Below are positions 31,949-41,295 of a stretch of 64,000 nt of DNA, one piece after another (position 1 is the first letter of the stretch; every line of letters starts with the position of its first letter). This DNA comes from Chiridota heheva (taxonomy: Eukaryota > Echinodermata > Holothuroidea > Apodida > Chiridotidae). Both the position numbers and the translations under genes were made by a program. Below the pieces are notes generated by a model. It saw only the letters and a list, made by a program, of their open reading frames with translations. It ran no database searches and was not told the DNA's origin. Where the stretch lies: the NCBI GenBank assembly GCA_020152595.1, contig JAIGNY010002845.1:1944501-2008500 (forward strand). The letters run 5' to 3'.

Positions 31949-32450
31949 TTCATCAGTGTACTTCTATAAATGCCTCTTTGCATTGTTTGGGAACCTCACA
32001 ATTTGACAAGGACAAGTTAGTGGTATCAGTAAGGATGGGAAGCATTTCATCAGTGTACTTCTATAAATGCCTCTTTGCATTGTTTGGGAACCTCACAATT
32101 TGACAAGGACAAGTTAGTGGTATCAGTAAGGATGGGAAGCATTTCATCAGTGTACTTCTATAAATGCCTCTTTGTATTGTTTGGGAACCTCACAATTTGA
32201 CAAGGACAAGTTAGTGGTATCAGTGAGGATGGGAAGCATTTCATCAGTGTACTTCTATAAATGCCTCTTTGTATTGTTTGGGAACCTCACAATTTGACAA
32301 GGACAAGTTAGTGGTATCAGTGAGGATGGGAAGCATTTCATCAGTGTACTTCTATAAATGCCTCTTTGCATGGTTTGGGAACCTGACAATTTGACAAGGA
32401 CAAGTTAATGGTATCAGTGAGGATGGGAAGCATTTCATCAGTGTACTTCT
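31880..32450 (-). repeat. 97-bp minisatellite inside the LINE RT frame
   Basis: TGCCTCTTTG recurs at 31972, 32069, 32166, 32263 and 32360 (97-bp steps), with a shorter 92-bp step to a diverged unit at about 31880. Each unit carries the coding segment for the ...LPILTDT.NLSLSN..VP block. 97 is not a multiple of three, so the frame is lost in the array. Confidence 0.95.
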
Positions 32451-32586
32451 TAAGAAGCCAGGTTGGGAGGGAGTCAAGATCACATGTGGATGCAGATGCC
32501 TTGACAATAATCCGCTGAATTTTATCAGCTGTTGTATAGCCAAACGAAAAGAAATCAGAAACTGATGGTGCAGAAGGGGAAAACAT
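32341..32586 (-). pseudogene. LINE reverse transcriptase start, 5' of the array
   Basis: The frame reads DLDSLPTWLLKKYTDEMLPI, then NLSLSNCQVP: the conserved opening of the RT domain (LDPLPT.LLK...D.L.P.IT.I.N.SL..G.VP). It runs directly into the 97-bp array. Confidence 0.85.
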
Positions 32587-32796
32587 GGTGCTATCATTTT
32601 GTTAAAGAAGGCACATGTTCACCAGGTAGAATGTTGTAACAAATTTTTCGAGATCTTGTCAGTGAAAAATCTAGTGAAAACATCTGGCAAGTTAGCACAA
32701 CTGGTATGTTGGATGGGATGTGGGAGGGCTTGTTCCAATTAAGAATACCTTTCGTATGATTAAACAGTTTATTCTGATCACCCCCACAATCAAATC

Positions 32797-33456
32797 TCAA
32801 TTTGAATAGAAATCTGTTTTAGCTCTGTTAGCGAGATAACACACTTTGTTACACTGAGCACGATACGTAATGCGATCAGACTCAAGATTAGATTTAGGGT
32901 ACTGCCGCTCAAGCTGTCTTCGTAATACCTTTCCTTCAAGTAAGTCTGTTGAATACCACTGCGTGTTTGGGCAAATCATAATGACACTTTAAGTTTCTGG
33001 AACATGTGTATCAAGAATCTTCCTTATTCCAGTGTAATAACTATCAACAGCAGTAGCGAGATCCGAATCACAAATAGCAATATCAAGCATGACTATGTCC
33101 CTTTTTAATGCAAGTCTGTCAATTTGGTTGCATTTGCGACATTTTACTTGCCTGTAGATGACATCAGGTTTAGCAAAGATTAAATCAAATTTAATACATT
33201 TGTGGTCAGATAAGCAAGGATCAGAAATAACGGTTTCATTTCGAATCAGTCCAGAATCAGAAGAAATAACCAAATCAAGTTCACTTTCATGGGTTGACTT
33301 GTGGACAGACTGAACTAGATTACATGAAGATATCAGCGAAAAGAAAGTTTTGACATCAGTATCGGATGAGCGATCAACATGTAAATTGAAATCACCACCA
33401 ATAATGTTAATTTTACTCACAGAAATTCCAATTATGTATTTCTCAAATTCTTGCAT
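32797..33456 (-). pseudogene. LINE endonuclease C-terminal half and linker
   Basis: The frame 33456-32989 shows INIIGGDFNLHVDRSSD, the GDFN catalytic block of AP-type endonucleases. STHESELDLVISSD and SDHKCIKFDL follow, the terminal SDH block with the catalytic histidine. The next frame (32979-32797) shows QWYSTDLLEGKVLRRQLER and YRAQCNKVCYLANRAK, the usual linker before RT. Key endonuclease residues persist but frames are broken between the blocks. Confidence 0.9.
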
Positions 33457-33469
33457 AAAATTGTTGAAA

Positions 33470-33820
33470 TTGTGTCCATGAACACCAGGCCAATAAATAA
33501 CAGCAACTTTAAGTTTTTTTACTAGAGATGGTGAGATTAGCTTCTAATAATTCAAAAGTTTCATAATTGTCACTTGATAACAGTTGAACTTTGATATTTC
33601 ACTTATAAAGGAGGGCAATACCCCCACCCCCCTCTTGTTAGTCTGAGGTTTGCGAGAAAAAGAGTAACCTCTAGGTGTAATATCAGTAGTGACAGCGTCG
33701 TCATCAAGGTGACCAAGCTAAGTTTCAGTTATCATAAAAAGTTAAAGCTTGCTGTCAACAACAAGTTCACATAAAGCAGTGGATTTATTCCAGATGGAGC
33801 GGGGGTTAAACAAGCCACAG
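33470..33820 (-). pseudogene. LINE endonuclease N-terminal half, broken by stops
   Basis: The reverse strand reads GLFNPRSIWNKSTALCEL, then after a stop MITET, another stop, then DITPRGYSFSRKPQTNKRGV and VAVIYWPGVHG. These are the N.RS..NK, I.ET.L, gY.f.R..r..+gGGv and v.viYRpp blocks of LINE endonucleases. The catalytic glutamate block (ITET) is legible but flanked by stops. Confidence 0.85.
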
Positions 33821-33879
33821 CTACTTTAAAAAAAAAATGTTGTCATATAATATCATGATTAATTTATAGTGAAAGAAAG

Positions 33880-34331
33880 AAGCGGCATAGCTAGACTTTT
33901 TTGCAGGGGGTACAAAATCACCACACACAAAAATAATCTATGCTTCCCCCCGCCCTCCTCCCCTGTTTTCTTTTTGGGGGGAGAATTTTGAGGGAAAACT
34001 CAGAAATTAAAAAAAAAAAGTCAGAAATGTTTAGGAAAAAGTCAGAAATTTTTAGGAAAAAGTCAGAAATTTGTTAACTCTAAATAGGCCTAACTTTCAA
34101 ATGGTTTTCAGAATTTTGTGATCCTGTTTCTCAAGATGGCTGGTTTACAACTGAAATAATTCTTAAAAGACCAATCTAATGACAGCTTCCTGCTTACATC
34201 AGGATTACCAAAACAATCCAATACTGAAATTCTCTTAATTGTTCAAAATTTCTGACTTTTTGGACATTTCCAGCCGGGGGGGGAGAAAAGGGTGGGGGTC
34301 GCAATTGTCCCCCTATTTAGCTACGCCACTG
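33880..34331. mobile_element. hAT-like MITE with 8-bp target duplication
   Basis: The ends are AAGCGGCATAGCTA and, inverted, CAGTGGCGTAGCTA. The flanks are AAAGAAAG (33872-33879) and AAAGGAAG (34332-34339), a 7/8 match. The interior has three spaced copies of AAAAAGTCAGAAAT, an inverted match near 34250 and G/C runs. It is non-coding and non-autonomous. Confidence 0.85.
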
Positions 34332-34339
34332 AAAGGAAG

Positions 34340-35346
34340 ACACATATCATAATTATTCAATATGAATTATTTTAGAAATATGTGGTTTCTGCTTCAACAG
34401 ATGGAACGCAATAATCTAATTATGTGAACAACAGTTCAAGAATTCAATAGCGCAATACGCTTAGTTTTCTATTATAACGGAACATAATATTTTTGAGAAA
34501 AAGAAGCAGGAGAACGGACAATTTTGTATCTACGAGAGGATTCTTTTTGTAAATCACAGACTCAATTAAGCACACGTGTAATAATGATACGTGATACATG
34601 ATATTTATCAATGAAAACATGTCGAAGAAGGAATTCTTTCATATCTCTTTAGCACGTCCTTCACATTTAAAAAGTTACTAAAATACCCAAAATACAGCAA
34701 TATTTATGTCATCATTTCTTACCTTACAAACACTTAATCCATTTTCTGGTTCACATACCATATCCAACCAATTTCATTTGACCTACCCATTTTTGTTTCA
34801 TTTCAGGAAATAATATTATTTTCCTGCAAAAATGATTAAACACCCCCTGTCCCCCAAAAACACACAACACACACACACAACCCAACTCCTGTTATTCATT
34901 GTAAATGAAATCAAAAAGATTTTTCTACATCCATTACTACCTTGCATTACCTTATATTATCATCTATAGGCAATGTCAGAGAAAAGACTACACAGAATTC
35001 TATTTCAGGTTCAATATAATTCATTTCTGCAAATTAAATATCATTAAACTTCATTACTTTATTAACTTATACTACAAAAAACCTTTTTTTTAATTACTTT
35101 TAGTTTGGAAAACTCAGACAATCATTTGCACTTTTTGTCCTTCTACGCCTATTCATTGTTGGCATGTGATTTGCAAGAAAAGGTTTTGGTATTAAATCTG
35201 CAACACTGAAGAGAACCATAAGGGAAAGGAAATAAATCATTTTGTCCAGAATTGTAGGTGTTTTTTTTTTTTGTGCTTTAATGAAATAATCATGAATATT
35301 TTATTTAGAAGTAGGTGGTTTTCTAAGCCTTGTTTCCTAAAAACAC
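34340..35346. other. Unassigned, with a short CA microsatellite
   Basis: A brief (CA)n-like run lies near 34860-34880. Otherwise the sequence is AT-rich with no recognisable frame. Confidence 0.4.
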
Positions 35347-35350
35347 TTAA

Positions 35351-35902
35351 AGAATAAGTTCAGTGGGCAAGCAAATTTTTCTTATATAAAGAGGACTTCA
35401 AAAGAAACAAAATAGTGAAGAAAGCGTTCCAAAATCTTATTCCGTTAAGGAGATAACGATGTGTAGAAACGACTAAAATCAGACTAGTTGTGATGTCATA
35501 GCCTCAGATTCCTCAAAGTTGTTATGTATTCTATCATATTTTGTTCTGCGAATTTGAGGCTTGAAAACCATGGGATATGTCAGAAAAGTAGTAAAACTGA
35601 ATATAGTACGGGTGTTTTATAATGTACGTGCATCTGAAGAAAGTTTGAGGAAAAATAATTTAAATAGTAAAAAAATTAAATAAACTTTCTTTGAAATACA
35701 TTAACAATTGCTAAGGAAGTGAGGATGAGGACACCAACTTTCCATAGTAGACTTACTACACCAGTCATTTCTACACAGATAAGACAGAGCTTTAAACAGC
35801 TCCTTAACAGAATAAGATTTTACAATGTTTTGTTCACCATTGTATTTCTTTTGAAGTTCACTTTCATATCAGATGGACTTGCTTGACCCCTGAACTCATC
35901 CT
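35351..35902. mobile_element. TTAA-1 element, hybrid type A/B copy
   Basis: TTAA at 35347-35350 and 35903-35906. The left inner arm is type A (AGACTAGTTGTGATGTCATA). The right inner arm is type B (CCATAGTAGACTTACTACAC), unlike the A/A copies at 15.7 and 24.3 kb. Its outer arms still match, so it folds only over the outer part. Confidence 0.85.
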
Positions 35903-35906
35903 TTAA

Positions 35907-36143
35907 AGGAGAACTAGACCAAAAAGTGAGGGCGCTTGTTTTTGCGAATTTCACAAATACAGTATATTATCTACAACAGATCGATAAACTTCATACCTCC
36001 ATAGATCACAGACAATGTGAGGGCAAATGTCACTTGAATATTAATATTAACCAGAAATTTGCTATACTGTTGCATGCTAGATAAGCATTCAATTTTTGGG
36101 GGACCCCTAAAAATACACCCGCACTTTTTGGTCTAGTGCCCGT
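35907..36143 (+). mobile_element. TTAA-2 internal-deletion derivative
   Basis: AGGAGAACTAGACCAAAAAG at the left and TTTTTGGTCTAGTGCCCG at the right match the TTAA-2 ends. The sequence jumps from CTTCATACCTCCATAGA to GGGCAAATGTCACTTGAATA, omitting roughly 600 bp found in 21441-22284. The TTAA at 35903-35906 is shared with the preceding TTAA-1 element; TTAA at 36144-36147 closes it. Confidence 0.9.
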
Positions 36144-36147
36144 TTAA

Positions 36148-36600
36148 ACATCCCCAAGAAAATTATAGGTAAATCCAAAGAGCTTCAAGTGCATCACCCC
36201 TCACCTTCCAAGATATATATACTTCAGCTCCTGCATTTTTCCGAGGGGTTAGGGCCAGCAGTACAGTCGTAAACCTTGAGCCACCTTAAGAATTTCCTTC
36301 CTTAAAAATTTCCTTCCAACGTGTATGGCCTTTTTCATTACTTACTCATAAAGAAATAAAACTTTTAAGTTAATTAGTCAAAAAGTAACTACAACAGAAT
36401 TTATGTAGAAAAATACATTAAGATCATACCTACAGTAGTAGAAATTAGGGAAATTAATGTATTTGTAAGATTTGAAATATTTTCTTAATCATTGAAAATA
36501 GTTCAATTTATTTCCAATGAATTAAATAGCCAATTATCAAGAAAGTGATTCCTGGAAAGTTTAGTTTACCGCGTAATGTGCATTAATGAAGCAATGGGTG
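36148..36600. other. Unassigned sequence
   Basis: No identifiable feature before the hAT-like end at 36605. Confidence 0.35.
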
Positions 36601-36604
36601 CACT

Positions 36605-36796
36605 CAGTGGCATAGCCAGCATTAAAGAAGTGAGGGGGTCCAAGTAGGTCCTCCCTAGATCCCCTCTCTAGACCCCCTCCCAAGGCCCTTCCCAAGACAA
36701 AGTCTTCAAATTGAGGCAAATTTGTTTAAGATTTTAAAAACAAAAATTATATTTAAAAAAACAAAACAAGATTATCCAATTTTTAAAAATGTCCTC
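36605..36796. mobile_element. hAT-like left end
   Basis: CAGTGGCATAGCCAGCATT follows GGTGCACT (36597-36604). The array downstream repeatedly contains GGCTAYGCCTCTG followed by GGTGCATT, which looks like the matching right end plus the target copy. Confidence 0.55.
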
Positions 36797-37135
36797 AAAA
36801 AGTGGCTACGCCTCAGAGTGCATTCAAAGAGCTCTCGCGAAAAGTGGAGGTCCCCCTTCCCTTGGCTACACCTCTGGGTCCATTCAAAGGAGCTCTCGCA
36901 AAATGTGGGGTGTCTCCCCGTGGCTACGCCTCTGGGTGCATTCAAAGCTCTCGCCAAAAGTGGAATCTCCCCTTCCCCGCTGCTATGCCTCTGGGTGCAT
37001 TAAAAACTTGCAAAAAATGGGGTCCCCTCCCCGTGGATATGCCTCTGGGTGCATTCAAAGCTCTTGCGAAAAGTGGGGTCCCCCCCTCCCTGTGGCTATG
37101 CTTCTGAAAGCATTTAAAGGAGCTCTCGCGAAAAG
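36797..37135 (+). repeat. ~58-bp tandem repeat, about 6 units, carrying a hAT-like right end
   Basis: Each unit has GTGGCTAYGCCTCTGGGTGC, then ATTCAAAG, AGCTCTCGCGAAAAGTGG and a C-rich stretch. Frames stay open through the array by composition and lack a recognisable domain. Confidence 0.85.
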
Positions 37136-37189
37136 TAAGGGCAATTTTTTTTGGAATCAAGAGAATTTTTAAATAACATGTTTAATTTT

Positions 37190-37660
37190 TTGATAAAAAC
37201 TAAACTGAAAATTTTGCAATCAAATGTAATCCCAGTACTCCTCTATGGATATGAATCCTGGAAGCTGATGAGACAAAACTAGATGTGTTCCAAAGGAGAT
37301 GCCTTATAATTATTTTGAAACCTAGATGGCCAGTGAAAGTCACCAATGAAGAACTATATGATAGAACAGGCACAGTGGAGATAAGCAAGGAAATATTCAA
37401 AAGATGGAGATTGTTGGGTCATGTATTAAGAAAAGACAAAGAAAACTGCCAGAATATCCATCACCTGGACACCATATGAAGGTAGAAGAAAGAAGGGAAG
37501 ACCTAAGACTACATGGAGAAGAGTGTCAAAAAAGGAGAGAAACAGCTTTGGATAGAACAACTGGGGAGAAGCTGCAGTAGCAGCAAGAGACAGAAAGAGA
37601 TGAAGGAATTTGCTTAGAGAAGCCTCAACCTCCAAACCTAGGAGCGGTACTGTAAGCATT
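37190..37660 (+). pseudogene. RTE-clade LINE, C-terminal scrap
   Basis: Successive frames read KLKILQSNVIPVLLYGYESW, LDVFQRRCLIIILKPRW, FKRWRLLGHVLRKD and RRKKGRPKTTWRRVSKKE, then AVAARDRKR. This is the characteristic ending of RTE-type reverse transcriptase proteins (SN..P.LLYG.E.W, RRWR.LGHVLR, GRPK.TWRR). Three frames are needed, so it is inactive. The catalytic RT core is missing. Confidence 0.85.
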
Positions 37661-37813
37661 TTTTTAATAATGTCGTTAAAAAATTACTGAAGTATTTATA
37701 AGAAATAATACTGATTAATTTGAACATTCGTATCAGAGGTTTTCAGTACCATCACTTGCACGAAACATGTGTTTTGATATTTTGAGACTCAAGAAAAATA
37801 TGCCCTCATATAA

Positions 37814-38575
37814 AGGTACGTGGACATTTTGCCATATGTTCCTTTTAATATTCTGAACATTTCATAAACATATATCCATCAAAAATTTCCACTCATTTCT
37901 GACATATTCACAAAAAAGAGGAAAATGAAGCACTAAAAAAAGACTGGATTTTCACTACTAAAAAATAGGTGTGTGACGTGAGAATAAGGACACAGCGAAT
38001 TTGGTGGCGAGGCCTACAATGCATAACTTACACTGTGTCACATTGACCTATTGCTGTATGGTACACTGTTACTTTCACATAACGTTAGTGTTGTGTCTGC
38101 AACCATTTTTGGAACAAATTTAAGAATCCGCATAAATGATTGTACAAAAATGGTACCGATTTAAAAAAGTTGTGCTTCATTTATTGAGCGAATAAACACT
38201 TGGGGAAAGGGCAAAAGGAAAGTAAATGGAGAATTTCTACAGGTTATCCTACCATTGTGTGTCATCTAATCAGAGTGAAACATGCTATGTACTCCCCTAC
38301 CCTTACGTCACAAATAAACCAATACATAATGAGTATACGTTTGGAGACCTAAAAATAAGCCAGCTTTTTTTAATTTTGATATCAATCTTGTAATTGTAAG
38401 TAAGTGTTTGTGGTGAGTGTTATATTATGGGCATTTGTACTAATTTATGCAAAGTGTTTGTAATGAGTGTTATGACAAGCATTTGTATTAATTTATGCAA
38501 AGCGGTTTGTGGTGAGTAATATGGCGAGCATTTGTGTTAATTTATGCAAAATGTTTGCTACCTGTCAATATAGCG
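37814..38575 (-). mobile_element. TTAA-4 element, copy 2
   Basis: A reverse match to 11481-12163, from AGGTACGTGGACATTTTGCC to GCTACCTGTCAATATAGC. It lies between ATAA (decayed TTAA) and TTAA (38576-38579). Near its right end a ~55-bp block is triplicated. Confidence 0.75.
38400..38565 (+). repeat. ~55-bp tandem triplication within TTAA-4
   Basis: GTTTGTGGTGAGTGTTAT, GCATTTGTAYTAATTTATGC and AAAG/AAAT recur three times. Copy 1 of the element at 11.5 kb has one such unit, so the amplification is specific to this insertion. Confidence 0.85.
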
Positions 38576-38870
38576 TTAAAGGTACATGTTCACAAATGCT
38601 CATGTTGATTTCAAACATTTGTTTGTAGTTTGAATATTTGTGCATATAATTTTGTATAATAGCTTCTGTACATTCTTTGTAAAACAGCATTAAATTAGGT
38701 TATGAAAATGAAATACAATGGTCATCCTTGATGGAATGACCATTTGAATATTTTCATTATTAAATACTTTTTTTTAAACAACAATTTTATACAACAATTC
38801 ATTTAAGTTTAATAATTATGAAAAGAAAGTTTAATTGTCAGAAGCATTTATTGGGATTACTTTTCTTTTA
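38576..38870. other. Unassigned AT-rich spacer
   Basis: No identifiable feature. Confidence 0.3.
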
Positions 38871-39410
38871 CTCATAATATACATTCCCACAACACCAGGC
38901 TCTCCCACCGTTTGTTTTCTCTTCCCATAAATTCTGACCTTTTCAAACATTCCATTGTATCTAATGGTATTAAGTTCTGGAATCAAATATGCAATTTTAT
39001 AAAAAACATAAAAACTGTAAAATTATTTTCTGATAAGTTGAAAAAGACACTTATGTCTAAATATGACTAACTCTATTATACCTTCATGTATTTTCATCTC
39101 CACTTAGTTTATGATTATATTTGAACTCTTATCTGTTTTTACCCAACCACTTAAATAAATTTTCCCCTAGGCTTCTTTATGTTACCGAGTGGGGAGGGGG
39201 GAGGGTGAAGGTTCCTCTTTTCCTTCTATTTTCACTTTTCTATACATTTCCTTTGTGATTAAGTATTCAATTTAAGTTACGGTGGGCTTCTTGTAAAAGC
39301 TCCGGCTTCTAAGCCCTACCACCATTTATCATAAATTGTTATGTGTTTTCATTATAAATATTGTAATATATGCATGAAAATGGAAAATAAATCAATCAAG
39401 TCAAATTAAA
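38871..39410 (+). pseudogene. LINE C-terminus and 3' tail
   Basis: One frame reads HSIVSNGIKFWNQICNFIKN, then LFSDKLKKTLMSKYD, like the last coding block of CR1/L2/Jockey LINEs (...G.K.WN.L...IK...FK..LK..L...Y). A long AT-rich 3' region ends at about 39400 with GAAAATGGAAAATAAATC and ATCAA repeats. It is 5'-truncated. Confidence 0.7.
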
Positions 39411-40743
39411 ATTAAGAAATATATTTGATAATATTCACTCATAACCCTTCACTGCTCTTTAGCAAGACATTTAAAAAACTTGTTTTCATATTAATGCAAG
39501 CTGTCACAAGAATTATAAAATAGAGGGGGCAAACAAATTTCACAATTGAGGCTGTGTTGTGTTGAGGAAACAAAACTTTGTTGAAATAAGATGCCTCAGA
39601 AAAAGAAAAAAAAAACAGAAAAAAAAAACAGGTGACTAAATGAGCCTGGGAAAATGATACGTAATTGGATTTTTATGACCATTGATGAGCTCTTAAAGCC
39701 TGAGAAAAAAAAACAGAACTCATCAACTCCTCTCAGACACTTGTCCGCGAGGTGAGGAGCTAGTCCTCCCGATAGCCATCAAAATACTTGAATGGTTTGG
39801 TCAGCACTGCTGTTGTTATTTTGATTTTCAAACATAGAATGAAAAGTGCCAATCAACTTGATCGGTGGAAATGATAAAGAAAGATTAAGATCACCTATAC
39901 ATAAAAGAATGAAAGGGGTTAAGATGCAGGGAGTATGGTATCTCTACTTCCTATCTTGTTTGTATTCTATGCTCTGACCACACCCCCTTCTTCTGTAAAC
40001 TTACCTAAATGATGACACAGGCTAAAACAACTGCTTACAAAACACAGCATTGTTGTTAAACGGTCTACTAAGTTCCAAATGTGTTGATTAAAGAGTCTTT
40101 TAATTGTTTACAAATGATTATAAAATGCAATTAAGAGAGCCTGATACAAAAGGCAAACTTATTCTTGGAGTGACTGGGCCTGATTTTATTTTAATAATTA
40201 AATGCCATGAACTTAACTTGCTGCATGAGTCACAGTGAACTGAATGGCTACAAGGTTGTAGAAATCAAGTTAACAGTCGTTTGCTGAAACAAAAGGTGCG
40301 AAAGAAGTCGTTAAAATTTCAATGACGTCAAACTAGCAAGGAAGTGAAACTCACCAATGCTTATAAACACTCTCAACATATTTGGCAGCCTAGTCATTTA
40401 CTGACTTTAAACCTGTTACTAAAATAGAAGGTCAATTGCAGGTCATACATCTTAAAAATGATTCGATTATAATCTGCCCTCTTAAAAAATCTTCAAATAA
40501 TTGGCAGAGTTTAATAGTCCATCAGAAAAAAAATGTTAATTTTGGTAGAGGAATTAACTTTGGAAATGATTCCTTTAGTTTATGAATGATCAATTAGCGG
40601 TAAAATGGTGAATTTTAAACTGATTTTGATCAGTTTTTGCTAAAAATACCAAGTTTTGATTCAGCAAATTGTGCGTCTCCATGGAAATTCAATTCTAAGT
40701 ATCATGCCACTTTAAGAGAGTATAGGTAGACTTACTGCCAATT
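39411..40743. other. Unassigned, apparently unique sequence
   Basis: No frame with a recognisable domain, no shared repeat and no tandem array. Confidence 0.4.
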
Positions 40744-40747
40744 TTAA

Positions 40748-40998
40748 AGGAAGGTATCGTCCCATAAATACATTCAGAAGTGAACTTTGCCGTGCCTGGT
40801 AACGTCACTTCTGGTTTTCAATTTTCCTTATTGGTTGCGAGAAATAAGGAGACTTAGGCTCCTATGTTCTGTCCAGCAAACGTGTAATCAATAACATCGC
40901 AGATATCTCTCAATCGAAGAAAAAAATATGAAAACTGAAAACTGGAATTGACATTGACAGCTCACTTCTAAATTTGTGTATGGGAAAATACATTTCCT
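40748..40998. mobile_element. TTAA-3 element, copy 1
   Basis: The left end AGGAAGGTATCGTCCCATAA follows TTAA (40744-40747). The right end ACATTTCCT is followed by TTCA, a decayed TTAA. Subterminal GGTAACGTCACTTCTGG matches the second copy at 43.1 kb. Confidence 0.75.
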
Positions 40999-41002
40999 TT
41001 CA

Positions 41003-41291
41003 GACAAATTTGTGAAAACTTTAAAAAAACCCATTCGTTTGGAGTTTTGTCATCAAGATCGAGTCCATGGTACTTTCATTAAGAAGTTGTGGAATATTGG
41101 TTGGAGATCCACCAGAGATCGAACCAAATTTAAAAAAAAAAATGATATTAGTGAAAGTTTCAATGTTTGTAAATACTGCTTTACATTGCTTATATGGCAC
41201 AGTACCCCTTGGTTCATAAATGGAGTTCAGTGACTTGCAACTAACATTTTCCTGATCATCCCGACAAACAGACATCAAAAGTATGCGGTAC
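41003..41291. other. Unassigned spacer
   Basis: Frames on both strands overlap here without recognisable domains. Confidence 0.3.
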
Positions 41292-41295
41292 TTAA

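Larger units (their letters stand above)
29860..33830 (-). mobile_element. L2/CR1-like LINE, near full length in domains but dead
   Basis: In minus-strand order: endonuclease remnants (33820-32990), linker (32980-32797), reverse transcriptase (32590-31160) and the post-RT region (30772-30184), then an AT-rich 3' tail with a GCGCTTAGAGC-like motif near 29900. Frameshifts, stops, an internal 97-bp array, a 64-bp duplication and a SINE at 30956-31245 inactivate it. Domain order and block sequences fit L2/CR1-type elements of the Jockey group; I cannot fix the clade without alignment. Confidence 0.88.

Noticed and set aside
36722-37172. Three overlapping frames at 36.7-37.2 kb as a possible gene
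   Set aside because: The peptides repeat with the ~58-bp DNA unit and occur in several frames at once.
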